Shown here in pieces: positions 9,084 through 16,799 of a DNA stretch of 64,000 bases. Source of the stretch: Candidatus Nitrohelix vancouverensis. Its GTDB lineage: Bacteria; Nitrospinota; Nitrospinia; Nitrospinales; VA-1. Positions within the stretch are counted from its first letter, which is position 1. Each line of letters opens with the position of its first letter. A program made the position numbers and the translations under genes. The notes under the pieces are model-generated. The model did no database searches, was not told where the DNA came from, and saw only the letters and a list, made by a program, of their open reading frames with translations. Location: NCBI GenBank assembly GCA_015698305.1, contig CP048620.1:2998001-3062000 (forward strand). The letters run 5' to 3'.

Positions 9084-9472
9084 AGACAAAACCGCATGGC
9101 AAAAAATTCCGTCTCACAATTGCCGACATGGGACTGATCGGAGGACTGCTCCTGCTCAATGGGTTTCTGCTGTTGCAGGGAACCGTAACGCGCGCCGGTA
9201 GCGTGGCAATCATCGACCTCGACCAGCAGGAGTACGCGCGAGTCTCGCTCTATGATGAAACCGTCGTACACGTGCCGGGGCCTTTGGGAGATACGGAAGT
9301 GGAAATCCGCGACGGACGCGCGCGCATTCTGCGTTCGCCCTGCGCCAATAAAGTCTGCATTAAATCCGGCTCTATCCGGTATGCCGACCGCATTGTCGCT
9401 TGCATACCCAACCGCGTCGTCGTTCGCATCGCCGGTCCGGCGCGTAACGACGTCGACAGCATTCTGGGATAA
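9080..9472 (+). CDS. NusG domain II (KOW-like) membrane-anchored protein
   Basis: 130 residues: one N-terminal membrane helix (about 15-37), then a beta-rich domain with IRDGRARILRSPC, KVCIKSG and IVACIPNRVVVRI. This is the NusG_II family, found as small exported proteins next to heptaprenyl-diphosphate or ApbE/Rnf-linked genes, with two to three conserved Cys (here SPCANKVC and VACIPN). The function is not established. It overlaps recG by four bases and is three bases before the M1 peptidase, so recG, this gene and the peptidase form one unit. Confidence 0.82.
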   Translation: MKTKPHGKKFRLTIADMGLIGGLLLLNGFLLLQGTVTRAGSVAIIDLDQQEYARVSLYDETVVHVPGPLGDTEVEIRDGRARILRSPCANKVCIKSGSIRYADRIVACIPNRVVVRIAGPARNDVDSILG

Positions 9473-9475
9473 ACA

Positions 9476-11689
9476 ATGTTCATTAAACGCGCATCGAGCG
9501 CTCTGAAAAATTCAATCGCAAAAACGCCGCGCCTGTTCTGCATGGCGCTCTCATTGCTGATCGCTCTCTCGTTCACAGCGGAAGCCGCAACGAAAGCGCC
9601 TCTGCAACATCATCTCGTCGTCACGCTGGATCCGGCAAACGCATCCGCCGCGATCAGCGACCGCATGCTCATTCCCGAACCGGATGCGGGACGGTCTCGA
9701 CTGACTCTGACCTTGCACGGGCATTATGATATCGAAACGATTGACCTGCCCAACGGACTGGAATCGAAAGTCATCCCTCCCAAGATTGATTTTCATTCCA
9801 GCGCCAGCGAAGAAAAAACAATCCTGCAAATCGACAAGGCAGGCGAAGCCAACTGGCCGAACCCCCTAGAAATCCATTTGAAGTATTCAGGCCCCTTTCA
9901 CGATCCCCTGAAAACTCAGCAGGAACCTTCGCGAACGCCTGATGAAGTCGCCTCTAAAAATGAAATTTTCCTGTCAGGAGCCAGTCTGTTTTACCCGCAC
10001 CTGGATACTCTAAATGGAGAACCCGACCGGATCATCTACACGTTGGAGACCTTCCTGCCAGAAAACTGGATGGCTGTCAGTCAGGGCCGTTTGAACGTCA
10101 ACGAATTGTCCGAAAACCAGCGCAGGGTGGTCTGGAACAGCACGCGCCCCGCAGAGGAAATTTTTCTGATCGCCAACCAGTTCAAGCAATTTAATGATCG
10201 CTGGAATGAGGTCGAGCTATATGCTTTTCTTCTAGAAGACGACGCCGCGCTCGCAAAGAAGTATTTGGACGCGACCAAAAATTACCTGAAACTTTTCAGC
10301 GCCATGCTCGGCGACTATCCCTATCAAAAATTTGCATTGATCGAATCCGACAATCCAGCAGGCTACGGCATGCCCTCTTTCACATTGATCGGATCGAACA
10401 TACTCCGTCTGCCCTTCATTCTGAAAAGCTCGTACCCACACGAAATCTTGCACAACTGGTGGGGCAACGGCGTCTTCCCCCATCCCAACAGCGCCAACTG
10501 GTCGGAAGGCCTGACCACTTACCTCGCCGATCATTTATTGAAAGAACCGGAGGGTCTGGCCCAGGAATACCGTTTTCAGGAATTGATGAAATACGACAGC
10601 TACGTCAACGACGACAACGAATTTCCTTTGAGCGAGTTTCAATTTGGCGGCGCCCCGGAATCGCAAGCCATCGGCTACGGCAAAATGCTCATGATGTTTC
10701 ACATGCTCCGCAACAAGATGGGCGACGATAAATTTCTGCTGGCCTTGCGATCTTTTTACAAATCCTATCAATTCAAATTTGCGCGACTGGAGGACCTTCA
10801 ATCTGCATTTGAATCTGTCGCTCGCAAAGATTATTCGAGTTTCTTCAAGCAATGGACCCTGCAAACGGGAGCGCCAACATTCACGCTGCAATCCGCCGAA
10901 TACCGCGCCTCCGACAAAATCCTCAAACTGACGCTTGAGCAATCCGGGCAATCGCTTTACGACCTCGAAATTCCCGTCGCCATTTGGACGCGCTCCAGAA
11001 AAGAACCGGAAATCAGATTATTGCATTTGAATCAAGAGAGGCAAAGCTATTCGATTCGGCTCGACTCACCCCCGGATAATGTCTGGGTCGACCCATACAC
11101 TGATATTTTCAGAAGACTGCAGGCCAGCGAAATTCCCGCCAGCCTCAGCCAAAGCCTGGGCGCAGAACATCAAACCGCCCTGCTTGCATCCGATCTCGCA
11201 GACGGTGAATCTCAGGAAAGCTATCGTGCCCTGGCGAAACGTTTCACTCATTCAATTCAGGAAACAGCCGATGGAGACGCGCTTGAACCGGGAAGCCTTT
11301 GGGTTTTCGGAAGGAAGAACCGGCTCGCCAAAGAATTCACTTCCGCCTTACAACGTTATGGCGTCCAATTCAATGCAGAGGGAATCGATTATGAAGGAAA
11401 GACCTACAACTGGGCCGACCACAGTTTTGTGTTCACCCTCAATCGCCACGATGGACTCCCCGGCTCCATGACCTGGGTTGTTACGGAAAATTCAGAAAAC
11501 CTGCTGGCTCGAAAATTACCGCATTACGGGAAATACGGCTTTCTGGCGTTTGAAGGCCCGGCTTCAAAAAACCGACTGAAAATCGTCTGGCCGCGAAATA
11601 CAGAAACCTTGGAAAAACAATTTGTAGCGGGGACCTATGCACCCCCTGCGCCCGCGCCTTTATTCACCCTGCCCTCCGATCAGCCCTGA
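9476..11689 (+). CDS. Secreted M1-family zinc metallopeptidase
   Basis: 737 residues with an N-terminal signal peptide (about 15-38, SFTAEAA). The gluzincin site HEILHNWWGN begins near residue 322 and the third zinc ligand is Glu in NWSEGLTTYL, about 18 residues on. The usual GxMEN exopeptidase loop is replaced by AGYGMPSFTLIG, so the substrate N-terminus may be bound differently or cleavage may be internal. A helical stretch (FHMLRNKMGDDKF) and a beta domain (about 470-545) follow, then about 190 residues of unassigned C-terminal sequence. Likely periplasmic. Last gene of the recG unit, ending seven bases from the convergent ATPase gene. Confidence 0.85.
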   Translation: MFIKRASSALKNSIAKTPRLFCMALSLLIALSFTAEAATKAPLQHHLVVTLDPANASAAISDRMLIPEPDAGRSRLTLTLHGHYDIETIDLPNGLESKVIPPKIDFHSSASEEKTILQIDKAGEANWPNPLEIHLKYSGPFHDPLKTQQEPSRTPDEVASKNEIFLSGASLFYPHLDTLNGEPDRIIYTLETFLPENWMAVSQGRLNVNELSENQRRVVWNSTRPAEEIFLIANQFKQFNDRWNEVELYAFLLEDDAALAKKYLDATKNYLKLFSAMLGDYPYQKFALIESDNPAGYGMPSFTLIGSNILRLPFILKSSYPHEILHNWWGNGVFPHPNSANWSEGLTTYLADHLLKEPEGLAQEYRFQELMKYDSYVNDDNEFPLSEFQFGGAPESQAIGYGKMLMMFHMLRNKMGDDKFLLALRSFYKSYQFKFARLEDLQSAFESVARKDYSSFFKQWTLQTGAPTFTLQSAEYRASDKILKLTLEQSGQSLYDLEIPVAIWTRSRKEPEIRLLHLNQERQSYSIRLDSPPDNVWVDPYTDIFRRLQASEIPASLSQSLGAEHQTALLASDLADGESQESYRALAKRFTHSIQETADGDALEPGSLWVFGRKNRLAKEFTSALQRYGVQFNAEGIDYEGKTYNWADHSFVFTLNRHDGLPGSMTWVVTENSENLLARKLPHYGKYGFLAFEGPASKNRLKIVWPRNTETLEKQFVAGTYAPPAPAPLFTLPSDQP

Positions 11690-11696
11690 AATCGAA

Positions 11697-13394
11697 TCAG
11701 CGCAATCGGTTCAACACCGCCAACACTTCATGCAAGCGCGGTAGCGACAAGGCCCCGCTGTTGTAAGGTATGAGAGACTCCAGCCCCTGTTCGCCGATGT
11801 CCCTGAGTATCTCTGACACGCCGTCGACATTGGACGAGGCGGACGTCAGCTGAAGCGCCTTGAGACGCTTCAATATCCAGCCGCAGGTTTCCAATTGTCC
11901 CGGCTCGACCCATTGTTCGACATAACGCGCGTTCACCTCAACGCTTCCCATCACCAGAGAATCCATCCTGCGCGCCTGCACCACCGCGTCTTTTTTCCCG
12001 CGTGAAAAATCCAGCCCCCCCAGTAACCGCGTTCGTTTCTGCACGGCAGGAAAAGCAAAGGCGACTTCACGACGCCGCTTTCCCGGATTCTCCCGAACAA
12101 TTCGCTTCGCTTCCGACGTCACGACTTGGGGGCGATACTCCTGCATGGCGATCACCTCCTGCGCCGGCTCAAAATAATCGCCGCTCCCGCCCATCACCAG
12201 AATGCAACTGACGCCCAGCGTTTCATAAATTTCCAAAGCCCGATCCAGAAATGGCGTGATTGGCTCATTCTCAGTTCGAATCAGGGCCTGCATCCGCTCG
12301 TCGCGGATCATGAAATTTGTGGCGCAGGTGTCTTCATCCATCAACAGCAACTGCGTTCCCGCTTCCAAAGCCTCCAGGATATTGACCGCCTGAGAAGTCG
12401 AACCGCTCGCAGATCGTGATGAAAAGCGTCGCGTGTCCTGAACAGACGGCAGGGTTCCCATGAAACCGGACAGGTCGATCTCGTCAACCGCCCGACCGTC
12501 TTCAGCGCGAATCTTGACCGCGTTTGCAATCGTCGCAACCCGTTCCCTGCCATCCCCAGGCGCATGAGGGTAAACCGCAAACTGCAGAGCGTTGAGCAAA
12601 ACGCTCTTGCCATGAAAACCGCCGCCAACCACCAGGTTGACGCCGTTCGGAAACGGCATGCCGCGCACGCTTCCGGCATGAGGCAATTGCACGCGAGCTT
12701 CCAACTGCGCTGGCGCCTCAAACAAAACCGCATCCGGCAGAGGCAAATCACTGTCGCCCGAAATTCGCGGCAACGACGACCCATCGGCGACAAACGCCGA
12801 CCAGCCGCGCCGGGTCAACTCTTCCCGCAAAAATTCATAATCTTCAAGAACCGCGATGGCGGTGGAAATTCCTTGCGTATGAGAGGGCGAGGCCATCAGG
12901 GAATTTTCGAGAATTGGAGGAACGGCTTTTTCAAACAGACGCAAACACTCCAGCCCCAGGATGGAGCGGCCGGAACCGGGCAGACCGACAAACAGTTTTG
13001 CGTTCAATATTCCCTGTCGAATGCTGATGCCGCTTCTCAGGATCACCGCCTGGCTCGCCTCCTGCGCTTCAATCACCCCGCTCTTGCCAGACCCCGCTGT
13101 CGAGATCCGGTTCAGCGCGATGTTCTCGTGCATTCGGCGCAGAAGATAATCTTCCATCGCCAGTCGCCGCGTGGGGGTGTCGTAAAACGCCGCATCAAAC
13201 CCAAGCGCTGAAAGATCGACCGTAACGCCCAGCCGCGACGGTTGCGCAAAGGGATCGCCCTGAACATGCTCGAAACACAATTCAAACCGACCGAACGGAA
13301 AAGTTTTTCCCTGCAGGACTTTATATTCTTTATAGCCCTTGCCTTCTACCTGACGAAAAACCGCTTTCAAGGATTCAGGAACAAGCAAACTCAT
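11697..13394 (-). CDS. ABC-class ATPase, PF09818 type
   Basis: About 565 residues. The sequence matches the 'predicted ATPase of the ABC class' family: an N-terminal region around DAAFYDTPTRRLAMEDYLLRR, a glycine-rich phosphate loop GGGFHGKSVLLNAL, and a Walker B-like LLLMDEDTCATNFM. No membrane segments, so it is soluble and not a transporter part. I start it at 13394 (MSLLVPESL) because this ATG overlaps the TGA of the upstream radical SAM gene, an ATGA junction; the frame opens at 13415. The cellular role of this family is unknown. Tight coupling to the radical SAM gene is the only functional hint. Confidence 0.85.
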   Translation of the reverse strand: MSLLVPESLKAVFRQVEGKGYKEYKVLQGKTFPFGRFELCFEHVQGDPFAQPSRLGVTVDLSALGFDAAFYDTPTRRLAMEDYLLRRMHENIALNRISTAGSGKSGVIEAQEASQAVILRSGISIRQGILNAKLFVGLPGSGRSILGLECLRLFEKAVPPILENSLMASPSHTQGISTAIAVLEDYEFLREELTRRGWSAFVADGSSLPRISGDSDLPLPDAVLFEAPAQLEARVQLPHAGSVRGMPFPNGVNLVVGGGFHGKSVLLNALQFAVYPHAPGDGRERVATIANAVKIRAEDGRAVDEIDLSGFMGTLPSVQDTRRFSSRSASGSTSQAVNILEALEAGTQLLLMDEDTCATNFMIRDERMQALIRTENEPITPFLDRALEIYETLGVSCILVMGGSGDYFEPAQEVIAMQEYRPQVVTSEAKRIVRENPGKRRREVAFAFPAVQKRTRLLGGLDFSRGKKDAVVQARRMDSLVMGSVEVNARYVEQWVEPGQLETCGWILKRLKALQLTSASSNVDGVSEILRDIGEQGLESLIPYNSGALSLPRLHEVLAVLNRLR

Positions 13395-14266
13395 ACATCT
13401 CTCCCTTCCTGCCAACGTCCAGCAAAACCATCAGAAGACAAACCGACCGGCAGATATTTTTTTGCAATCTCCGCCATCGAATCGCGATAGGACAATTGCA
13501 AGGCCGCAGGATTGACCTTACGCATCGCCTCAGGCAGAGAGGTCTTCAAGGTACGCGTTCCGTCGGGAGTGCCGTCGCCTTGAATGAAATGATCCAGGAT
13601 CACGCCGCGAACCCCGGCCTCCGCCAGCCGACGAAAAAATCCGTCTGGATTTTCCAGCGGATACAAGGGCGACAGACAAGCTACAGAAGTGAGACCGCGA
13701 TTCGCAAAGCCCTGCAAAGCCAGAATGCGATCTTCTATGGAACTGGGCGGCGGCGGCATTCCCGGTAAACGTTCACGGTCTCCCTCTATAGAGATGTGAA
13801 CCCGCAACTCGCAACAGCGCGATAGCTCGCAGATACTTTCCTCATCATCCAGTATCGCCGCCGAGTGCGTTTGCAAGATCAAACGATCTGGAGGAAGCTC
13901 CTGCATCGCCGCCAACAAGCGGCGCGTCACCCGGCTCTTTTTTTCCTGCGGTTGCCAGGGATCGGTCGAGCTGGAAAAAAAGATGGAAAAGGCGCCGCGA
14001 TGCTTTCGTCCCCAGTCCCGTTCTCCAGGCGCCGTTTTCAAATAAATCTCCACGGCGTTTGCCTTCACGTCAACAAACTCTCCCCACTTCCTGCCGCGCA
14101 TCAACCAGGGGTTGAACTGCACATAACAGGCCTCGCCGCAGGAAGAGTTGCCAAAGCCGCAACCCACATAAGGATTGAGCGAATGCGAAACCACATCCTC
14201 CAGATATCCCTTCGCTCTTGTGAGAACCGACCGGACTGTAAGTTCGTTGACAATCATGCGCTTCAC
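13391..14266 (-). CDS. Radical SAM protein, SplB/Rv2578c-like, atypical Cys spacing
   Basis: 291 residues. The N-terminal region HSLNPYVGC is the hallmark of SplB-like and Rv2578c-like radical SAM proteins, and the rest fits the TIM-barrel pattern (FFSSSTDPWQPQEKK, LILQTHS, VHISIEGD, VACLSPLYP). The cluster cysteines, however, are Cys36, Cys43 and Cys47, a Cx6Cx3C pattern instead of Cx3Cx2C, with Tyr48 still following the last one. It may bind the 4Fe-4S cluster with altered geometry or belong to a little-known branch. The reaction is unknown. First gene of a two-gene unit with the ABC-class ATPase. Confidence 0.82.
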   Translation of the reverse strand: MKRMIVNELTVRSVLTRAKGYLEDVVSHSLNPYVGCGFGNSSCGEACYVQFNPWLMRGRKWGEFVDVKANAVEIYLKTAPGERDWGRKHRGAFSIFFSSSTDPWQPQEKKSRVTRRLLAAMQELPPDRLILQTHSAAILDDEESICELSRCCELRVHISIEGDRERLPGMPPPPSSIEDRILALQGFANRGLTSVACLSPLYPLENPDGFFRRLAEAGVRGVILDHFIQGDGTPDGTRTLKTSLPEAMRKVNPAALQLSYRDSMAEIAKKYLPVGLSSDGFAGRWQEGRDV

Positions 14267-14704
14267 TCATGGGTGAAAATATTCATAGACAAAAAATTTC
14301 TTAACATTGTAACGCCTGTAGCGTCGGCGCTCCTGTTTGAGATGATTGGAAAAGCGCTATCGTTCCATTCTGAATGATCTGCGCTGGCTTTTAGCGCTCC
14401 GGGAAATAGATTTCCCTGTTGAACAAGATCAAATAATGTTATGTTTAGTTCAGGTCATAGAAAGCTGGTTTTCTGCAATAATCCAGCGACCGCCTCAATA
14501 CTGCCAGTTCTCATACGCTTCGCTCCAGCGATGTTATTACGCGAAACCTTGGGGATTTTTAAAAATAGATTGGCAACCTTCCTTTTTATTTGGGTATAGT
14601 ATTAAAGAGACGCACATGTCTCCAGACTACCTGAATTGCAGATCAAAGCGTTCTTCGACGAAAGTTTAGTAGGCGCGTATTACAATAGGAGCCAGAACAC
14701 TCGC
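14267..14704. other. Intergenic region before the NarL-type regulator
   Basis: About 440 bases between divergent genes. The only open frame (14346-14669) has no family likeness, no ribosome site and a composition unlike a protein, so I do not call it. A possible extended -10 element, GGGTATAGT ending at 14600, lies about 105 bases before the regulator start. A TTGGCA sits upstream but at a poor spacing of 19. Nothing else was recognised. Confidence 0.35.
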
Positions 14705-15358
14705 ATGACGACGACAGATATGAAACAAGAACAAATAAAAGTTCTCATCGCCGACGACCACCCTCTCTTCAGACAAGGGCTGAAACACGCTCTTTCGGAA
14801 AGCTCCGATATTCTGGTGACAGGAGAAGCCCGGAATGGTTATGAGTTGATGGAGACCATCGACAAAACCGACTTCGACCTCATCCTTCTCGACTTGTCCA
14901 TGCCAGGAAAAAGCGGACTCGAAGTCCTGAAGCAGTTGAAAGCGGAACGTCCCAATCTTCCCGTTCTCGTCGTCAGCATGCACCCGGAAGATCAATACGC
15001 CGTTCGCGTGATAAAAGCAGGAGCTTCGGGATACATCACGAAAGAAAGCAACGTGGATATTCTGATAGAAGCGGTTCGCAAGGTCGCAAGAGGCGGCAAA
15101 TACGCCAGCCCGGAGATCACTGAGAAGCTCGCCTTTGGCTTTTTCTCGCCCAGCAATACGCCTCACGAAACTTTATCTGATCGCGAATATCAGGTTTTTT
15201 GCATGATTGCACAAGGAAAATCCCTCACCGAAATAGGAAAAGAGCTCTCTCTAAGCGTAAAAACTATCAGCACCCACCGATCCCGGATTTTAGAAAAAAT
15301 GGGACTCACCAGAAACGCTGAACTCATACATTACGCTATACAAAACAAGCTCCTCTAA
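14705..15358 (+). CDS. NarL/FixJ-type response regulator, orphan
   Basis: About 217 residues from ATG 14705; an ATG at 14720 is also possible. The receiver domain has VLIADDHPLFRQGL with paired Asp, the phosphoacceptor Asp in LILLDLSMPGKSGL, and the Lys of GYITKES. A LuxR-type HTH follows: LSDREYQVFCMIAQGKS and SLSVKTISTHRSRILEKMG. No kinase is adjacent. It is closely similar in style to the regulator at 45898, which does have a kinase, so cross-talk is possible. The next genes encode small secreted proteins and may be its targets, as repeats lie in the intervening region. Confidence 0.92.
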   Translation: MTTTDMKQEQIKVLIADDHPLFRQGLKHALSESSDILVTGEARNGYELMETIDKTDFDLILLDLSMPGKSGLEVLKQLKAERPNLPVLVVSMHPEDQYAVRVIKAGASGYITKESNVDILIEAVRKVARGGKYASPEITEKLAFGFFSPSNTPHETLSDREYQVFCMIAQGKSLTEIGKELSLSVKTISTHRSRILEKMGLTRNAELIHYAIQNKLL

Positions 15359-15369
15359 GCCGCCCCTCA

Positions 15370-15398
15370 TTTTTATCGGGCTAAAGCCCGTATAAAAA
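15370..15398 (+). terminator. Stem-loop after the orphan regulator gene
   Basis: CGGGC (15377-15381) pairs with GCCCG (15386-15390) over a TAAA loop, and T-rich and A-rich arms extend the stem by about seven more pairs with one bulged T. The A/T flanks make it usable in either direction. It begins 12 bases after the regulator stop. Confidence 0.5.
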
Positions 15399-15452
15399 TA
15401 GGATTATTCCTACAAAAGATAAGCGCCTACCCTACAAAAAATAAAGCTACCC
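15399..15452 (+). repeat. 22-bp tandem repeat and overlapping palindrome, candidate operator
   Basis: Two head-to-tail 22-bp units (15409-15430 and 15431-15452) begin with the identical core CCTACAAAA and share ATAA four bases on. A palindrome TAGGA-TTAT-TCCTA (15399-15412) overlaps the first unit. A 22-bp period is two turns of the helix, typical of paired activator sites. The position between the orphan regulator and the secreted-protein gene at 15581 suggests a regulator-binding promoter region. This is inferred, not proven. Confidence 0.5.
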
Positions 15453-15580
15453 GCCGATACCAAATTAACGGTTCGCAATTTAAACTTTGCAAAGTTAATC
15501 GAGAAATCTTTTCGCATTGAATTTTGATTGAAACGATCAAACGCTCAACTGCGAAGCTCATCTTAACTAACGAGGTTCCA

Positions 15581-15979
15581 TTGCAAACCACATACGCACA
15601 GGCCCCGCTCAAACGAGCCGCAAAGTTTGTAATCGCATTCATGCTACTGGTCGCACCGGCTACCGCCTACGCGGTCGTTGGCCCTCAGACCGTATCGTTG
15701 ATTCAGGGAACGCAGACAACTCAAGTTCTTCAGCTCTACCCGAATTCATCCCTGACTCTTCGCAACGATCACGAATCTTCTCTCCGCAACATTCGCATTT
15801 CCAAAGGAAACTCAGCGGGCAAGATTCTTGAGATCGCAAGCATGCAACCCGGTCAAAGCATCAATTTATCTTTCAGCAAATCCGGATTATATCGAATTTG
15901 CTACCTCTCCGGCACAGGTACGGCTTCAGATTCCAAGTCCTGTGTGCTGTTGAATTTGTTAGAAGCCAGTGAAGTCTAG
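15581..15979 (+). CDS. Small secreted protein, unknown
   Basis: I start at TTG 15581 because GAGG lies six bases upstream. The frame runs open from TTG 15524. The 132-residue product has a basic start and a clear signal peptide (KRAAKFVIAFMLLVAPATAYA). The mature part is beta-prone, with SLIQGTQTTQVLQLYPNSS, a Pro-Gly turn (QPGQSINLSFSKSG) and two Cys near the end (YRICYL, KSCVLL) that could form a disulfide. It has the look of a cupredoxin-like or adhesin-like beta-sandwich but lacks diagnostic residues, so no function is claimed. It precedes another secreted protein gene by 101 bases. Confidence 0.65.
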   Translation: MQTTYAQAPLKRAAKFVIAFMLLVAPATAYAVVGPQTVSLIQGTQTTQVLQLYPNSSLTLRNDHESSLRNIRISKGNSAGKILEIASMQPGQSINLSFSKSGLYRICYLSGTGTASDSKSCVLLNLLEASEV

Positions 15980-16032
15980 CATCAACGAAGCCTAGTACAT
16001 GTTGTTCAATTGTTTCAGATGTCACTTATGAG

Positions 16033-16080
16033 TTCATCTTTTAGATGAATTCAACTTTAAATCCCTTAAGGAGGAATACG
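16033..16080 (+). promoter_or_regulatory. 5' hairpin and full-length Shine-Dalgarno site
   Basis: TTCATC (16033-16038) pairs with GATGAA (16044-16049) to form a small hairpin. It is followed at 16067-16074 by TAAGGAGG, a full match to the 3' end of 16S rRNA, at optimal distance from ATG 16081. This is the strongest ribosome site I saw in the window and sets the start of the next gene. Together with the terminator it suggests an abundant product. Confidence 0.8.
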
Positions 16081-16521
16081 ATGAAAAAAGCATTTATTCT
16101 TACTGCAGGTTTGATTTTCGGTCTTGCGGCAACCGCTTCTGCGGATCAAATCAACAACGGTCAAACGGCAACTTGTGTTGACGCTCAATCGATCGAGATT
16201 TCTGTAGAAACCATTGCAAATGCATCCAGCGATAAATTCGGCTACACCGACAATGATCGCGGCACCGCGAGCCTGGTAGTTTGGAAATCCAGCAATTTCA
16301 CGTCTGTGCCGATCACGCTCGGACCGAACGACAGCAACCATACCCTCGTAACCACCGACAAAGGTCTCACCGGCATTGGCGTTCGTGGCGAAAATGGCCG
16401 CAACAAAGTTGTTCTTCAGCATCAGCCGGCTTTCAGCCGCGGTGATTCCATTGGCGATATTAGCGGCACCGTTAAAATCACCAACACCGGCACCAACTCT
16501 GTATCCATTAAATGCATGTAA
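16081..16521 (+). CDS. Small secreted protein, probably abundant, unknown
   Basis: 146 residues from ATG 16081, fixed by the ribosome site; an earlier in-frame ATG at 16045 has none. The signal peptide is MKKAFILTAGLIFGLAATASA. The mature chain is rich in Ser, Thr, Asn and Gly, with predicted beta strands and exactly two cysteines, one near each end (TATCVD and SIKCM), suggesting a disulfide that closes the domain. The start, strong ribosome site and perfect terminator resemble genes for abundant surface or periplasmic proteins. No family recognised. It probably shares regulation with the gene at 15581. Confidence 0.75.
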   Translation: MKKAFILTAGLIFGLAATASADQINNGQTATCVDAQSIEISVETIANASSDKFGYTDNDRGTASLVVWKSSNFTSVPITLGPNDSNHTLVTTDKGLTGIGVRGENGRNKVVLQHQPAFSRGDSIGDISGTVKITNTGTNSVSIKCM

Positions 16522-16543
16522 GTTTGTTTTAAAGTTTTACAAG

Positions 16544-16579
16544 ACAGCCGACCTGAAACAGGTCGGCTGTTTTTTTTTG
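16544..16579 (+). terminator. Strong Rho-independent terminator
   Basis: ACAGCCGACCTG (16544-16555) pairs perfectly with CAGGTCGGCTGT (16559-16570) over a three-base AAA loop and is followed by nine T residues. It ends the unit of secreted proteins. Confidence 0.95.
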
Positions 16580-16799
16580 TCCGCATCCCTCCTCAATCTT
16601 GTTTCTGTAACACATTCCATCAAACAACGTTTTCACATCCGCAATTTCATTTATTTCAACTCTGAGAATTAATATAATCTTATTCGTTTATATATTAATG
16701 AAGCGTTGAGCGTTTTAAAAAGGCTCAGGTCAATCGGAACGTTCCAAATGAATGCTTCACTAATTGTTCGAATACATTATTGAACAGGAGCGCTGACTG

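Noticed and set aside
14346-14669. Open frame of 107 codons before the orphan regulator
   Set aside because: No ribosome site, no family likeness, composition not protein-like; it lies in a promoter-bearing gap.
15399-15452. Classical NarL heptamers (TACYYMT)
   Set aside because: TACCCTA and TACCCGC occur but neither fits the consensus; only the direct repeats and palindrome are claimed.
15441-15460. GCCGATAC as a third sigma-28 -10
   Set aside because: The only TAAA upstream is seven bases away, far too close; no TAAAGTTT at 11-12 bases.
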